Assembly: GCA_026874595.1 (NCBI GenBank)
Contig: CM049310.1
Span: forward strand, 52,592,558-52,656,557
Direction of reading: 5' to 3'
Source: Sipunculus nudus
Taxonomy: Eukaryota > Annelida > Sipuncula > Golfingiida > Sipunculidae
DNA length: 64,000 bases
The stretch's first letter is position 1. Each line of letters opens with the position of its first letter. Positions 1 to 12,848 of the stretch are shown here, in pieces. The translations under genes were made by a program, and so were the position numbers. The notes under the pieces were generated by a model. The model was not told where the DNA came from. It did not search any database and saw only the letters and a program-made list of their open reading frames with translations.

Positions 1-96
1 CTCTAAGTGTCCACTGATCCTGCCAGCCAGTACCCGTTCTAGCACTTTCCCTAAGATTGGCAGTAGGCTGATGGGTCGGTAGTTTTTCGGTAGCCT
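1..96 (-). mobile_element. Non-LTR retrotransposon (LINE) reverse transcriptase fragment
   Basis: Read on the minus strand from 87 to 1, 29 uninterrupted codons include NYRPISLLPILGK followed by VLERVLAGRIS. This is the conserved start of the reverse transcriptase domain of Jockey/CR1/L2-type LINEs. The element runs off the left edge of the window. Its upstream side stops at about position 97, where the tRNA array begins, so it looks like a 5'-truncated insertion abutting the array. The family within the LINEs cannot be told from 29 residues. Confidence 0.85.
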
Positions 97-342
97 CGCT
101 ACCTGTGTACCGCGCATGTTCAAACCACACGATCTTTCCTCACTATCGTTAGCGATGATACAGCACAAATCCGCTTTTCCTTATTGAAGAGAAATTCGAA
201 TGGTGAGGTTTTATCAATCAGAGCGTGAGGATCTTGAGCTTTTTATTTGGAAAAACAAATGATTCTTTCCTTCAGAAAAAGACATTCACCCTGACAACAA
301 CTCACAGACAATGACACCAGCGTGACAGAAAAAAAATGTGAC

Positions 343-371
343 TGGCAGCGGTGGGATTCGAACCCACGCCT
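343..371 (-). pseudogene. Truncated tRNA-Leu(TAG) relic
   Basis: Only the 3' acceptor strand, discriminator and T arm remain. The sequence jumps from the T-arm boundary straight to the 5' flank (cctgtttccg), losing the variable arm, anticodon arm, D arm and 5' acceptor strand. It cannot make a tRNA. Confidence 0.9.
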
Positions 372-1463
372 TCCTGTTTCCGTCTTAGGACAATCGTGCA
401 TGGCAAGTCTCTACAGCTGAATGCGACAGATCCATACTCCCTCAAGTACTGAACTCGTCATCTTCTCGTGCAGACGTAGGTCCAGACCATGTACTACATA
501 GAAAATGAGCAATAAAGTTATACACGCAACATCTGGAGAAATCTCATCAAGATTATCCAGGACGTAAATATAAAGGTATGTGAAACTTAGGTTGTCATCT
601 TCTGCTGTTTTTCCACTCTCAGCATGAAAATGAATGAATGCCATGATCACATATGACAGTGGTAATACAATTAACAACTGATACAACTGTAGACAAAATC
701 AACAAGAATGATAGGAGGGTTATCTTAACACATCTTTGTTGCCACATGTATTCTTTCATTCTTTATTTAACACCTCATGGATGTAAGTTTATATTATTAT
801 AATTTGATTTTGGGAAAACAAAACAGTTCAAACAGTCACCTGTATAATGAAAAATCCATATGCCCCCGCCTGATCAGTAAATACATTTAATGTATACCTA
901 AATTTTGCAATATGAATCGAATGATGGGAGACGTACCAGAAGATGGATTTCGGGGCATTTCATCTTAATCTGTATAATCCTTTGCTCCAGATCTGCACAG
1001 AAATTCCTAAGCATCCTGGCCAATTGAAATATCTGCATGTGAAAATAAAGGGAACTAAACAGAGCGTGTGTTTTTCAAACCGGTCTACAAATAAAGCTAT
1101 TCCTACATCTTGGGTGGACATAAATAGAAAAAGGGCTAATAGAAAAGTGTTAATTACATGTGAAAATGTTGATTAGAGAATTATCTGCACATTTCAATTG
1201 ATCTGCACCAAAATAATGAGGTGAGTTGTTGGACTGGAATATGAGGATTTTGCTGAATCGTTTAGATATGTATAGTATTGATTTTGTATATGATACCGGG
1301 ACGTTGAAAAGAGCCAGAACGAACTATTCCTAGTGTTTATTAATGTTGTACTGACCCCCGTCGCTGTAAAGGTAAATATCATGATGTGTTGTAAAAATGG
1401 CCCTGGCGGTAGACTTTTGAAGAGCCGTTAAGCATTGACCGTACTTGAAATAAAAAGAATCAG

Positions 1464-1545
1464 TGGCAGCGGTGGGATTCGAACCCACGCCTCCGAAGAG
1501 ACTGGTGCCTTAAACCAGCGCCTTAGACCGCTCGGCCACGCTACC
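1464..1545 (-). tRNA. tRNA-Leu(AAG)
   Basis: An 82-nt class II leucine tRNA. It has acceptor GGTAGCG/CGCTGCC with discriminator A, D-arm/box A TGGCCGAGCGG, anticodon stem CTGGT/ACCAG with loop TTAAGGC (anticodon AAG, expected to become IAG and read CUN codons), a long variable arm closed by TCTTCGGA, and T arm GTGGG-TTCGAAT-CCCAC (box B). There is no intron and no encoded CCA. A T5 Pol III terminator follows about 7 nt after the discriminator. This copy is the reference for the other AAG genes. Confidence 0.97.
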
Positions 1546-1902
1546 TGTGTACCAAGCATTTTTAAACCACACGATCTTCCCTCGCTATCGTGAGCGATGA
1601 TACAGCACAAATCCGCTTTTCCTTATTGAAGAGAAATTCGAATGGTTAGATTTTAATAATCAGAGCGTGAGGATCTTGCAATGGTCATTGAAAAAACCTG
1701 GGCTTGTTTCCTTTCATTAGGACTTTCATATGTGTTGCTTTGCTTGTTGATAGACCAGGATGAAAAAATAATATCCACACGTGGACAAGAATGTGAGCTT
1801 TATATTTGGAAAAACAAATGATTCTTTCCTTCAGAAAAAAACATTCACCCTGACAACAACTCACAGACAAAGACACCGGCGTGACAGAAAAGAAGTGTGA
1901 CA

Positions 1903-1984
1903 TGGCAGCGGTGGGATTCGAACCCAGGCCTCCGAAGAGACTGGTGCCTAAAACCAGCGCCTTAGACCACTCGGCCACGCTACC
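1903..1984 (-). tRNA. tRNA-Leu(TAG), T-stem variant
   Basis: 82 nt. It matches the AAG gene except for D-loop AGTGG instead of AGCGG and anticodon loop TTTAGGC instead of TTAAGGC, which gives anticodon TAG (reads CUA). This copy has G49 to C, opening the outer T-stem pair. A TTTT terminator lies about 11 nt downstream. Confidence 0.9.
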
Positions 1985-3063
1985 TGTTTCCGTCTAAGGA
2001 CAATCGTGCATGGCAAGTCTCTACAGCTGAAAGCGACAGATCCATACTCCCTCAAGTACTGAACTCGTCATCTTCTCGTGCAGACGTAGGTCCAGACCAT
2101 GTACTACATAGAAAATGAGCAATAAAGTTATACACGCAACATCTGGAGAAATCTCATCAAGATTATCCAGGACGTAAATATAAAGGTATGTGAAACTTAG
2201 GTTGTCATCTTCTGCTGTTTTTCCACTCTGAGCATGAAAATGTATTAATGCCATCATCACATATGACAGTGGTTATACAATAAACAACTGATACAACTGT
2301 AGACAATATCAACAAGAATGATAGGAGGTTTATCTTAACACATCAATGTTGCCACATGTATTCTTTCACTCTTTATTCAACACCTCATGGATTTAAGTTT
2401 ATATTATTATAATTTGATTTTGGGAAAACAAAACAGTTCAAAGAGTCACCTGTATAATGAAAAAACCATATGCCCCCGCCTGATCAGTAATACATTTAAT
2501 GTATACCTAAATTTTGCAATATGAATCGAATAATGGGAGACGTACCAGAAGATGGATTTCGGTGCATTTCATCTTAATCTGTAATCCTTTGCTCCAGATC
2601 TGCACAGAAATTCCTAAGCATCCTGGCCAAGTGAAATATCTGCATGTGAAAAGAAAGGGAACTAAACAGAGCGTGTGTCTTTCAAACCAGTCTACAAATA
2701 AAGCTATTCCTACATCTTGGGTGGACATGAATAGAAAAAGGGCTAATAGAAAAGTGTGATTTACATGTGTTGATTAGAGAATTGTCTGCACATTTCAATT
2801 GATCTGCACCAAAATAATGAGGTGCGTTGTTGGACTGGAATATGAGGATTTTGCTGAATCGTTTAGATATGTATAGTATTGATTTTGTATATGATACCGG
2901 GACGTTGAAAAGAGCCAGAACGAACTATTCCTAGTGTTTATTAATGTTGTACTGACCCCCGTCGCTGTAAAGGTAAATATCATGATGTGTTGTAAAAATG
3001 GCCCCGGCGGCAGACTTTTGAAGAGCCGTAAGCATTGACCGTACTTGAAATAAAAAGAATCAG

Positions 3064-3145
3064 TGGCAGCGGTGGAATTCGAACCCACGCCTCCGAAGAG
3101 ACTGGTGCCTTAAACCAGCGCCTTAGACCGCTCGGCCACGCTACC
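3064..3145 (-). tRNA. tRNA-Leu(AAG), box B variant
   Basis: Full length with anticodon AAG. C61 is changed to T, turning the T-stem G53-C61 pair into a wobble and altering the end of box B, so transcription may be weaker. Confidence 0.85.
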
Positions 3146-3507
3146 TGTGTACCACGCATTTTCAAACCACACCATATTGCCTAGCTATCGTGAGCGATGA
3201 TACAGCACAAATCCGCTTTTCCTTATTGAAGAGAAATTCGAATGGTGAGATTTTATCAATCAGAGCGTGAGGATCTTGCAATGGTCATTGAAAAAACCTG
3301 GGCTTGTTTCCTTTCATTGGGACTGTCATATGTGTTGCTTTGCTTGCTTGATAGACCAGCGCCACACCAGGATGAAAAAGTAATATTCACACGTGGACAA
3401 GAATGTGAGCTTTTTATTTGGAAAAACAAATGATTCTTTCCTTCGGAAAAAACATTCACCCTGACAACAACTCACAGACACCGGCGTGAGAGAAAAGAAG
3501 TGCGACA

Positions 3508-3589
3508 TGGCAGTGGTGGGATTCGAACCCACGCCTCCGAAGAGACTGGTGCCTAAAACCAGCGCCTTAGACCACTCGGCCACGCTACC
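3508..3589 (-). tRNA. tRNA-Leu(TAG), acceptor variant
   Basis: Full length, anticodon TAG. G67 is changed to A, leaving a C6/A67 mismatch in the acceptor stem. Confidence 0.85.
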
Positions 3590-4679
3590 TGTTTCCGTCT
3601 AAGGACAATCGTGCATGGCAAGTCTCTACAGCTGAATGCGACAGATCCATACTCCCTCAAGTACTGAACCCGTCATCTTCTCGTGCAGACGTAGGTCCAG
3701 ACCATGTACTACATAGAAAATGAGCAATAAAGTTATACACGCAACATCTGGAGAAATCTCATCAAGATTATCCAGGACGTAAATATAAAGGTATGTGAAA
3801 CTTAGGTTGTCATCTTCTGCTGTTTTTCCACTCTGAGCATGAAAATGAATGAATGCCATGATCACATATGACAGTGGTAATACAATAAACAACTGATACA
3901 ACTGTAGACAATATCAACATGAATGATAGGAGGTTTATCTTAACACATCTATGTTGCCCACAAGTATTCTATCATTCTTTCTTCAACACCTCATGGATGT
4001 AAGTTTATATTATTATAATTTGATTTTGGGAAAACAAAACAGTTCAAAGAGTCACCTGTATAATGAAAAAACCATATGCCCCCGCCTGATCAGTAAATAC
4101 ATTTAATGTATACCTAAATTTTGCAATATGAATTGAATGATGGGAGACGTACCAGAAGATGGATATCCGTGCATTTCATCTTAATCTGTATAATCCTTTG
4201 CTCCAGATCTGCACAGAAATTCCTAAGCATCCTGGCCAATTGAAATATCTGCATGTGAAAAGAAAGGGAACTAAACAAAGCGTGTGTCTTTCAAACCGGT
4301 CTACAAATAAAGCTATTCCTACATCTTGGGTGGACATAAATAGAAAAAGGGCTGATAGAAAAGTGTGATTTACATGTGAAAATATTGATTAGAGAATTGT
4401 CTGCACATTTCAATTGATCTGCACCAAAATAATGAGGTGCGTTGTTGGACTGGAATATGAGGATTTTGCTGAATCGTTTAGATATGCACAGTACTGATTT
4501 TGTATATGATACTGGGACGTTGAAAAGAGCCAGAACGACCTATACCTAGTGTTTATTAATGTTGTACTGACCCCCGTCGCTGTAAAGGTAAATATCATGA
4601 TGTGTTGTAAAATTGGCCCTGGCGGCAGACTTTTGAAGAGCCGTTAAGCATTGATCGTACTTGAAATAAAAAGAATCAG

Positions 4680-4761
4680 TGGCAGCGGTGGGATTCGTAC
4701 CCACGCCTCCGAAGAGACTGGTGCCTTAAACCACCGCCTTAGACCGCTCGGCCACGCTACC
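4680..4761 (-). tRNA. tRNA-Leu(AAG), A55 variant, probable pseudogene
   Basis: Anticodon AAG is kept, but the T loop reads TACGAAT instead of TTCGAAT (T55A), changing an invariant base of box B and the pseudouridine site. C27 is also changed to G, which mismatches the top of the anticodon stem. This is the most damaged full-length AAG copy. Confidence 0.65.
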
Positions 4762-5125
4762 TGTGTACCACGCATATTCAAACCACACCATATTGCCTCG
4801 CTATCGTGAGCGATGATACAGCACAAATCCGCTTTTCCTTATTGAAGAGAAATTCGAATGGTGAGATTTTATCAAACAGAGCGTGAGGATCTTGCAATGG
4901 TCATTGAAAAAACCTGGGCTTGTTTCCTTTCATTTGGGACTGTCATATGTGTTGCTTTGCTTGCTTGATAGACCAGCGCCACACCAGGATGAAAAAGTAA
5001 TATTCACACGTGGACAAGAATGTGAGCTTTTTATTTGGAAAAACAAATGATTCTTTCCTTCAGAAAAAAACATTCACCCTGACAACAACTCACAGACACC
5101 GGCGTGACAGAAAAGAAGTGCGACA

Positions 5126-5207
5126 TGGCAGCGGTGGGATTCGAACCCACGCCTCCGAAGAGACTGGTGCCTAAAACCAGCGCCTTAGACCACTCGGCCA
5201 CGCAACC
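5126..5207 (-). tRNA. tRNA-Leu(TAG), acceptor variant
   Basis: Anticodon TAG. The 5' acceptor strand is GGTTGCG, so position 4 (A to T) faces T69. The change is shared with the next unit. Confidence 0.85.
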
Positions 5208-6297
5208 TGTTTCCGTCTAAGGACAATCGTGCATGGCAAGTCTCTACAGCTGAATGCGACAGATCCATACTCCCTCAAGTACTGAACCCGTCATCTTCTC
5301 GTGCAGACGTAGGTCCAGACTATGTACTACATAGAAAATGAGCAATAAAGTTATACACGCAACATCTGGAGAAATCTCATCAAGATTATCCAGGACGTAA
5401 ATATAAAGGTATGTGAAACTTAGGTTGTCATCTTCTGCTGTTTTTCCACTCTGAGCATGAAAATGAATGAATGCCATGATCACATATGACAGTGGTAATA
5501 CAATAAACAACTGATACAACTGTAGACAATATCAACATGAATGATAGGAGGTTTATCTTAACACATCTATGTTGCCCACAAGTATTCTTTCATTCTTTCT
5601 TCAACACCTCATGGATGTAAGTTTATATTATTATAATTTGATTTTGGGAAAACAAAACAGTTCAAAGAGTCGCCTGTATAATGAAAAAACCATATGCCCC
5701 CGCCTGATCAGTAAATACATTTAATGTATACCTAAATTTTGCAATATGAATTGAATGATGGGAGACGTACCAGAAGATGGATTTCCGTGCATTTCATCTT
5801 AATCTGTATAATCCTTTGCTCCAGATCTGCACAGAAATTCCTAAGCATCCTGGCCAATTGAAATATCTGCATGTGAAAAGAAAGGGAACTAAACAAAGCG
5901 TGTGTCTTTCAAACCGGTCTACAAATAAAGCTTTTCCTACATCTTGGGTGGACATAAATAGAAAAAGGGCTGATAGAAAAGTATGATTTACATGTGAAAA
6001 TATTGATTAGAGAATTGTCTGCACATTTCAATTGATCTGCACCAAAATAATGAGGAGCGTTGTTGGACTGGAATATGAGGATTTTGCTGAATCGTTTAGA
6101 TATGCACAGTACTGATTTTGTATATGATACCGGGACGTTGAAAAGAGCCAGAACGACCTATACCTAGTGTTTATTAATGTTGTACTGACCCCCGTCGCTG
6201 TAAAGGTAAATATCATGATGTGTTATAAAATCGGCCCTGGCGGCAGACTTTTGAAGAGCCGTTAAGCATTGACCGTACTTGAAATAAAAAGAATCAG

Positions 6298-6379
6298 TGG
6301 CAGCGGTGGGATTCGTACCCACGCCTCCGAAGAGACTGGTGCCTTAAACCAGCGCCTTAGACCGCTCGGCCACGCTACC
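6298..6379 (-). tRNA. tRNA-Leu(AAG), A55 variant, probable pseudogene
   Basis: Complete, with T55A in the T loop as its only difference from the reference AAG gene. Confidence 0.7.
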
Positions 6380-6743
6380 TGTGTACCACGCATTTTCAAA
6401 CCACACCATCTTCCCTCGCTATCGTGAGCGATGATACAGCACAAATCCGCTTTTCCTTATTGAAGAGAAATTCGAATGGTGAGATTTTATCAAACAGAGC
6501 GTGAGGATCTTGCAATGGTCATTGAAAAAACCTGGGCTTGTTTCCTTTCATTTGGGACTGTCATATGTGTTGCTTTGCTTGCTTGATAGACCAGCGCCAC
6601 ACCAGGATGAAAAAGTAATATTCACACGTGGACAAGAATGTGAGCTTTTTATTTGGAAAAACAAATGATTCTTTCCTTCAGAAAAAAACATTCACCCTGA
6701 CAACAACTCACAGACACCGGCGTGACAGAAAAGAAGTGCGACA

Positions 6744-6825
6744 TGGCAGCGGTGGGATTCGAACCCACGCCTCCGAAGAGACTGGTGCCTAAAACCAGCG
6801 CCTTAGACCACTCGGCCACGCAACC
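6744..6825 (-). tRNA. tRNA-Leu(TAG), acceptor variant
   Basis: Anticodon TAG, with the same A4T acceptor change as the copy at 5126. Confidence 0.85.
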
Positions 6826-7915
6826 TGTTTCCGTCTAAGGACAATCGTGCATGGCAAGTCTCTACAGCTGAATGCGACAGATCCATACTCCCTCAAGTAC
6901 TGAACCCGTCATCTTCTCGTGCAGACGTAGGTCCAGACTATGTACTACATAGAAAATGAGCAATAAAGTTATACACGCAACATCTGGAGAAATCTCATCA
7001 AGATTATCCAGGACGTAAATATAAAGGTATGTGAAACTTAGGTTGTCATCTTCTGCTGTTTTTCCACTCTGAGCATGAAAATGAATGAATGCCATGATCA
7101 CATATGACAGTGGTAATACAATAAACAACTGATACAACTGTAGACAATATCAACATGAATGATAGGAGGTTTATCTTAACACATCTATGTTGCCCACAAG
7201 TATTCTTTCATTCTTTCTTCAACACCTCATGGATGTAAGTTTATATTATTATAATTTGATTTTGGGAAAACAAAACAGTTCAAAGAGTCGCCTGTATAAT
7301 GAAAAAACCATATGCCCCCGCCTGATCAGTAAATACATTTAATGTATACCTAAATTTTGCAATATGAATTGAATGATGGGAGACGTACCAGAAGATGGAT
7401 TTCCGTGCATTTCATCTTAATCTGTATAATCCTTTGCTCCAGATCTGCACAGAAATTCCTAAGCATCCTGGCCAATTGAAATATCTGCATGTGAAAAGAA
7501 AGGGAACTAAACAAAGCGTGTGTCTTTCAAACCGGTCTACAAATAAAGCTTTTCCTACATCTTGGGTGGACATAAATAGAAAAAGGGCTGATAGAAAAGT
7601 ATGATTTACATGTGAAAATATTGATTAGAGAATTGTCTGCACATTTCAATTGATCTGCACCAAAATAATGAGGAGCGTTGTTGGACTGGAATATGAGGAT
7701 TTTGCTGAATCGTTTAGATATGCACAGTACTGATTTTGTATATGATACCGGGACGTTGAAAAGAGCCAGAACGACCTATACCTAGTGTTTATTAATGTTG
7801 TACTGACCCCCGTCGCTGTAAAGGTAAATATCATGATGTGTTGTAAAAATGGCCCTGGCGGCAGACTTTTGAAGAGCCGTTAAGCATTGACCGTACTTGA
7901 AGTAAAAAGAATCAG

Positions 7916-7997
7916 TGGCAGCGGTGGGATTCGAACCCACGCCTCCGAAGAGACTGGTGCCTTAAACCAGCGCCTTAGACCGCTCGGCCACGCTACC
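7916..7997 (-). tRNA. tRNA-Leu(AAG)
   Basis: Identical to the reference copy at 1464. Confidence 0.95.
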
Positions 7998-8360
7998 TGT
8001 GTACCACGCATTTTCAAACCACACCATATTGCCTAGCTATCGTGAGCGATGATACAGCACAAATCCGCTTTTCCTTATTGAAGAGAAATTCGAATGGTGA
8101 GATTTTATCAATCAGAGCGTGAGGATCTTGCAATGGTCATTGAAAAAACCAGGGCTTGTTTCCTTTCATTGGGACTGTCATATGTGTTGCTTTGCTTGCT
8201 TGATAGACCAGCGCCACACCAGGATGAAAAAGTAATATTCACACGTGGACAAGAATGTGAGCTTTTTATTTGGAAAAACAAATGATTCTTTCCTTCGGAA
8301 AAAAACATTCACCCTGACAACAACTCACAGACACCGGCGTGACAGAAAAGAAGTGCGACA

Positions 8361-8442
8361 TGGCAGCGGTGGGATTCGAACCCACGCCTCCGAAGAGACT
8401 GGTGCCTAAAACCAGCGCCTTAGACCACTCGGCCACGCTACC
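8361..8442 (-). tRNA. tRNA-Leu(TAG)
   Basis: Consensus TAG gene: the A4/T69 and G49/C65 pairs are intact and a TTTT terminator follows. Confidence 0.95.
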
Positions 8443-9532
8443 TGTTTCCGTCTAAGGACAATCGTGCATGGCAAGTCTCTACAGCTGAATGCGACAGATC
8501 CATACTCCCTCAAGTACTGAACCCGTCATCTTCTCGTGCAGACGTAGGTCCAGACCATGTACTACATAGAAAATGAGCAATAAAGTTATACACGCAACAT
8601 CTGGAGAAATCTCATCAAGATTATCCAGGACGTAAATATAAAGGTATGTGAAACTTAGGTTGTCATCTTCTGCTGTTTTTCCACTCTGAGCATGAAAATG
8701 AATGAATGCCATGATCACATATGACAGTGGTAATACAATAAACAACTGATACAACTGTAGACAATATCAACATGAATGATAGGAGGTTTATCTTAACACA
8801 TCTATGTTGCCCACAAGTATTCTTTCATTCTTTCTTCAACACCTCATGGATGTAAGTTTATATTATTATAATTTGATTTTGGGAAAACAAAACAGTTCAA
8901 AGAGTCACCTGTATAATGAAAAAACCATATGCCCCCGCCTGATCAGTAAATACATTTAATGTATACCTAAATTTTGCAATATGAATTGAATGATGCGAGA
9001 CGTACCAGAAGATGGATTTCGGTCCATTTCATCTTAATCTGTATAATCCTTTGCTCCAGATCTTCACAGAAATTCCTAAGCATCCTGGCCAATTGAAATA
9101 TCTGCATGTGAAAAGAAAGGGAACTAAACAAAGCGTGTGTCTTTCAAACCGGTCTACAAATAAAGCTTTTCCTACATCTTGGGTGGACATAAATAGAAAA
9201 AGGGCTGATAGAAAAGTGTGATTTACATGTGAAAATATTGATTAGAGAATTGTCTGCACATTTCAATTGATCTGCACCAAAATAATGAGGTGCGTTGTTG
9301 GACTGGAATATGAGGATTTTGCTGAATCGTTTAGATATGCACAGTACTGATTTTGTATATGATACCGGGACGTTGAAAAGAGCCAGAACGACCTATACCT
9401 AGTGTTTATTAATGTTGTACTGACCCCCGTCGCTGTAAAGGTAAATATCATGATGTGTTGTAAAAATGGCCCTGGCGGCAGACTTTTGAAGAGCCGTTAA
9501 GCATTGACCGTACTTGAAATAAAAAGAATCAG

Positions 9533-9614
9533 TGGCAGCGGTGGGATTCGAACCCACGCCTCCGAAGAGACTGGTGCCTTAAACCAGCGCCTTAGACCGC
9601 TCGGCCACGCTCCC
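9533..9614 (-). tRNA. tRNA-Leu(AAG), acceptor variant
   Basis: Anticodon AAG, normal T loop. T3 is changed to G (5' strand GGGAGCG), giving G3/G70. Shared with the following unit. Confidence 0.87.
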
Positions 9615-9977
9615 TGTGTACCACGCATTTTCAAACCACACCATATTGCCTAGCTATCGTGAGCGATGATACAGCACAAATCCGCTTTTCCTTATTGAAG
9701 AGAAATTCGAATGGTGAGATTTTATCAATCAGAGCGTGAGGATCTTGCAATGGTCATTGAAAAAACCTGGGCTTGTTTCCTTTCATTAGGACTGTCATAT
9801 GTGTTGCTTTGCTTGCTTGATAGACCAGCGCCACACCAGGATGAAAAAGTAATATTCACACGTGGACAAGAATGTGAGCTTTTTATTTGGAAAAACAAAT
9901 GATTCTTTCCTTCGGAAAAAAACATTCACCCTGACAACAACTCACAGACACCGGCGTGACAGAAAAGAAGTGCGACA

Positions 9978-10059
9978 TGGCAGCGGTGGGATTCGAACCC
10001 ACGCCTCCGAAGAGACTGGTGCCTAAAACCAGCGCCTTAGACCACTCGGCCACGCTACC
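9978..10059 (-). tRNA. tRNA-Leu(TAG)
   Basis: Consensus TAG gene with TTTT terminator. Confidence 0.95.
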
Positions 10060-11149
10060 TGTTTCCGTCTAAGGACAATCGTGCATGGCAAGTCTCTACA
10101 GCTGAATGCGACAGAACCATACTCCCTCACGTACTGAACCCGTCATCTTCTCGTGCAGACGTAGGTCCAGACCATGTACTACATAGAAAATGAGCAATAA
10201 AGTTATACACGCAACATCTGGAGAAATCTCATCAAGATTATCCAGGACGTAAATATAAAGGTATGTGAAACTTAGGTTGTCATCTTCTGCTGTTTTTCCA
10301 CTCTGAGCATGAAAATGAATGAATGCCATGATCACATATGACAGTGGTAATACAATAAACAACTGATACAACTGTAGACAATATCAACATGAATGATAGG
10401 AGGTTTATCTTAACACATCTATGTTGCCCACAAGTATTCTTTCATTCTTTCTTCAACACCTCATGGATGTAAGTTTATATTATTATAATTTGATTTTGGG
10501 AAAACAAAACAGTTCAAAGAGTCACCTGTATAATGAAAAAACCATATGCCCCCGCCTGATCAGTAAATACATTTAATGTATACCTAAATTTTGCAATATG
10601 AATTGAATGATGCGAGACGTACCAGAAGATGGATTTCGGTCCATTTCATCTTAATCTGTATAATCCTTTGCTCCAGATCTTCACAGAAATTCCTAAGCAT
10701 CCTGGCCAATTGAAATATCTGCATGTGAAAAGAAAGGGAACTAAACAAAGCGTGTGTCTTTCAAACCGGTCTACAAATAAAGCTTTTCCTACATCTTGGG
10801 TGGACATAAATAGAAAAAGGGCTGATAGAAAAGTGTGATTTACATGTGAAAATATTGATTAGAGAATTGTCTGCACATTTCAATTGATCTGCACCAAAAT
10901 AATGAGGTGCGTTGTTGGACTGGAATATGAGGATTTTGCTGAATCGTTTAGATATGCACAGTACTGATTTTGTATATGATACCGGGACGTTGAAAAGAGC
11001 CAGAACGACCTATACCTAGTGTTTATTAATGTTGTACTGACCCCCGTCGCTGTAAAGGTAAATATCATGATGTGTTGTAAAAATGGCCCTGGCGGCAGAC
11101 TTTTGAAGAGCCGTTAAGCATTGACCGTACTTGAAATAAAAAGAATCAG

Positions 11150-11231
11150 TGGCAGCGGTGGGATTCGAACCCACGCCTCCGAAGAGACTGGTGCCTTAAA
11201 CCAGCGCCTTAGACCGCTCGGCCACGCTCCC
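11150..11231 (-). tRNA. tRNA-Leu(AAG), acceptor variant
   Basis: Same T3G change as the copy at 9533. The two units are recent duplicates. Confidence 0.87.
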
Positions 11232-11594
11232 TGTGTACCACGCATTTTCAAACCACACCATATTGCCTAGCTATCGTGAGCGATGATACAGCACAAATCC
11301 GCTTTTACTTATTGAAGAGAAATTCGAATGGTGAGATTTTATCAATCAGAGCGTGAGGATCTTGCAATGGTCATTGAAAAAACCTGGGCTTGTTTCCTTT
11401 CATTAGGACTGTCATATGTGTTGCTTTGCTTGCTTGATAGACCAGCGCCACACCAGGATGAAAAAGTAATATTCACACGTGGACAAGAATGTGAGCTTTT
11501 TATTTGGAAAAACAAATGATTCTTTCCTTCGGAAAAAAACATTCACCCTGACAACAACTCACAGACACCGGCGTGACAGAAAAGAAGTGCGACA

Positions 11595-11676
11595 TGGCAG
11601 CGGTGGGATTCGAACCCACGCCTCCGAAGAGACTGGTGCCTAAAACCAGCGCCTTAGACCACTCGGCCACGCTACC
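11595..11676 (-). tRNA. tRNA-Leu(TAG)
   Basis: Consensus TAG gene with TTTT terminator. Confidence 0.95.
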
Positions 11677-12766
11677 TGTTTCCGTCTAAGGACAATCGTG
11701 CATGGCAAGTCTCTACAGCTGAATGCGACAGAACCATACTCCCTCACGTACTGAACCCGTCATCTTCTCGTGCAGACGTAGGTCCAGACCATGTACTACA
11801 TAGAAAATGAGCAATAAAGTTATACACGCAACATCTGGAGAAATCTCATCAAGATTATCCAGGACGTAAATATAAAGGTATGTGAAACTTAGGTTGTCAT
11901 CTTCTGCTGTTTTTCCACTCTGAGCATGAAAATGAATGAATGCCATGATCACATATGACAGTGGTAATACAATAAACAACTGATACAACTGTAGACAATA
12001 TCAACATGAATGATAGGAGGTTTATCTTAACACATCTATGTTGCCCACAAGTATTCTTTCATTCTTTCTTCAACACCTCATGGATGTAAGTTTATATTAT
12101 TATAATTTGATTTTGGGAAAACAAAACAGTTCAAAGAGTCACCTGTATAATGAAAAAACCATATGCCCCCGCCTGATCAGTAAATACATTTAATGTATAC
12201 CTAAATTTTGCAATATGAATTGAATGATGGGAGACGTACCAGAAGATGGATTTCCGTGCATTTCATCTTAATCTGTATAATCCTTTGCTCCAGATCTGCA
12301 CATAAATTCCTAAGCATCCTGGCCAATTGAAATATCTGCATGTGAAAAGAAAGGGAACTAAACAAAGCGTGTGTCTTTCAAACCGGTCTACAAATAAAGC
12401 TATTCCTACATCTTGGGTGGACATAAATAGAAAAAGGGCTGATAGAAAAGTGTGATTTACATGTGAAAATTTTGATTAGAGAATTGTCTGCACATTTCAA
12501 TTGATCTGCACCAAAATAATGAGGTGCGTTGTTGGACTGGAATATGAGGATTTTGCTGAATCGTTTAGATATTCACAGTACTGATTTTGTATATGATACC
12601 GGGACGTTGAAAAGAGCCAGAACGACCTATACCTAGTGTTTATTAATGTTGTACTGACCCCCGTCGCTGTAAAGGTAAATATCATGATGTGTTGTAAAAT
12701 CGGCCCTGGCGGCAGACTTTTGAAGAGCCGTTAAGCATTGACCGTACTTGAAATAAAAAGAATCAG

Positions 12767-12848
12767 TGGCAGCGGTGGGATTCGTACCCACGCCTCCGAA
12801 GAGACTGGTGCCTTAAACCAGCGCCTTAGACCGCTCGGCCACGCTACC
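12767..12848 (-). tRNA. tRNA-Leu(AAG), A55 variant, probable pseudogene
   Basis: Complete, T55A. Confidence 0.7.

Noticed and set aside
3626-3901. A 91-residue minus-strand open frame recurring in most array units (for example 3626-3901, 8479-8754, 16553-16828).
   Set aside because: It recurs only because the unit does. It is absent where a 2-bp insertion breaks it (units near 13.5 and 26.4 kb), shows no domain, and has no promoter or splice context. Synonymous/non-synonymous counts over all units would settle it.
4159-4368. The 69-residue plus-strand and 62-residue minus-strand frames in each unit spacer.
   Set aside because: They lie on unlike strands within the same spacer, vary in stop position (the frame runs on to 77 codons where TGA becomes TGT), and one unit (17.1 kb) lacks the first altogether.
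9711-9925. Overlapping 63- and 66-residue frames on opposite strands between the AAG and TAG genes.
   Set aside because: Both strands are open at once, a shadow effect, and the frame is destroyed by a single inserted T (catttggg versus cattggg) in about half the units.
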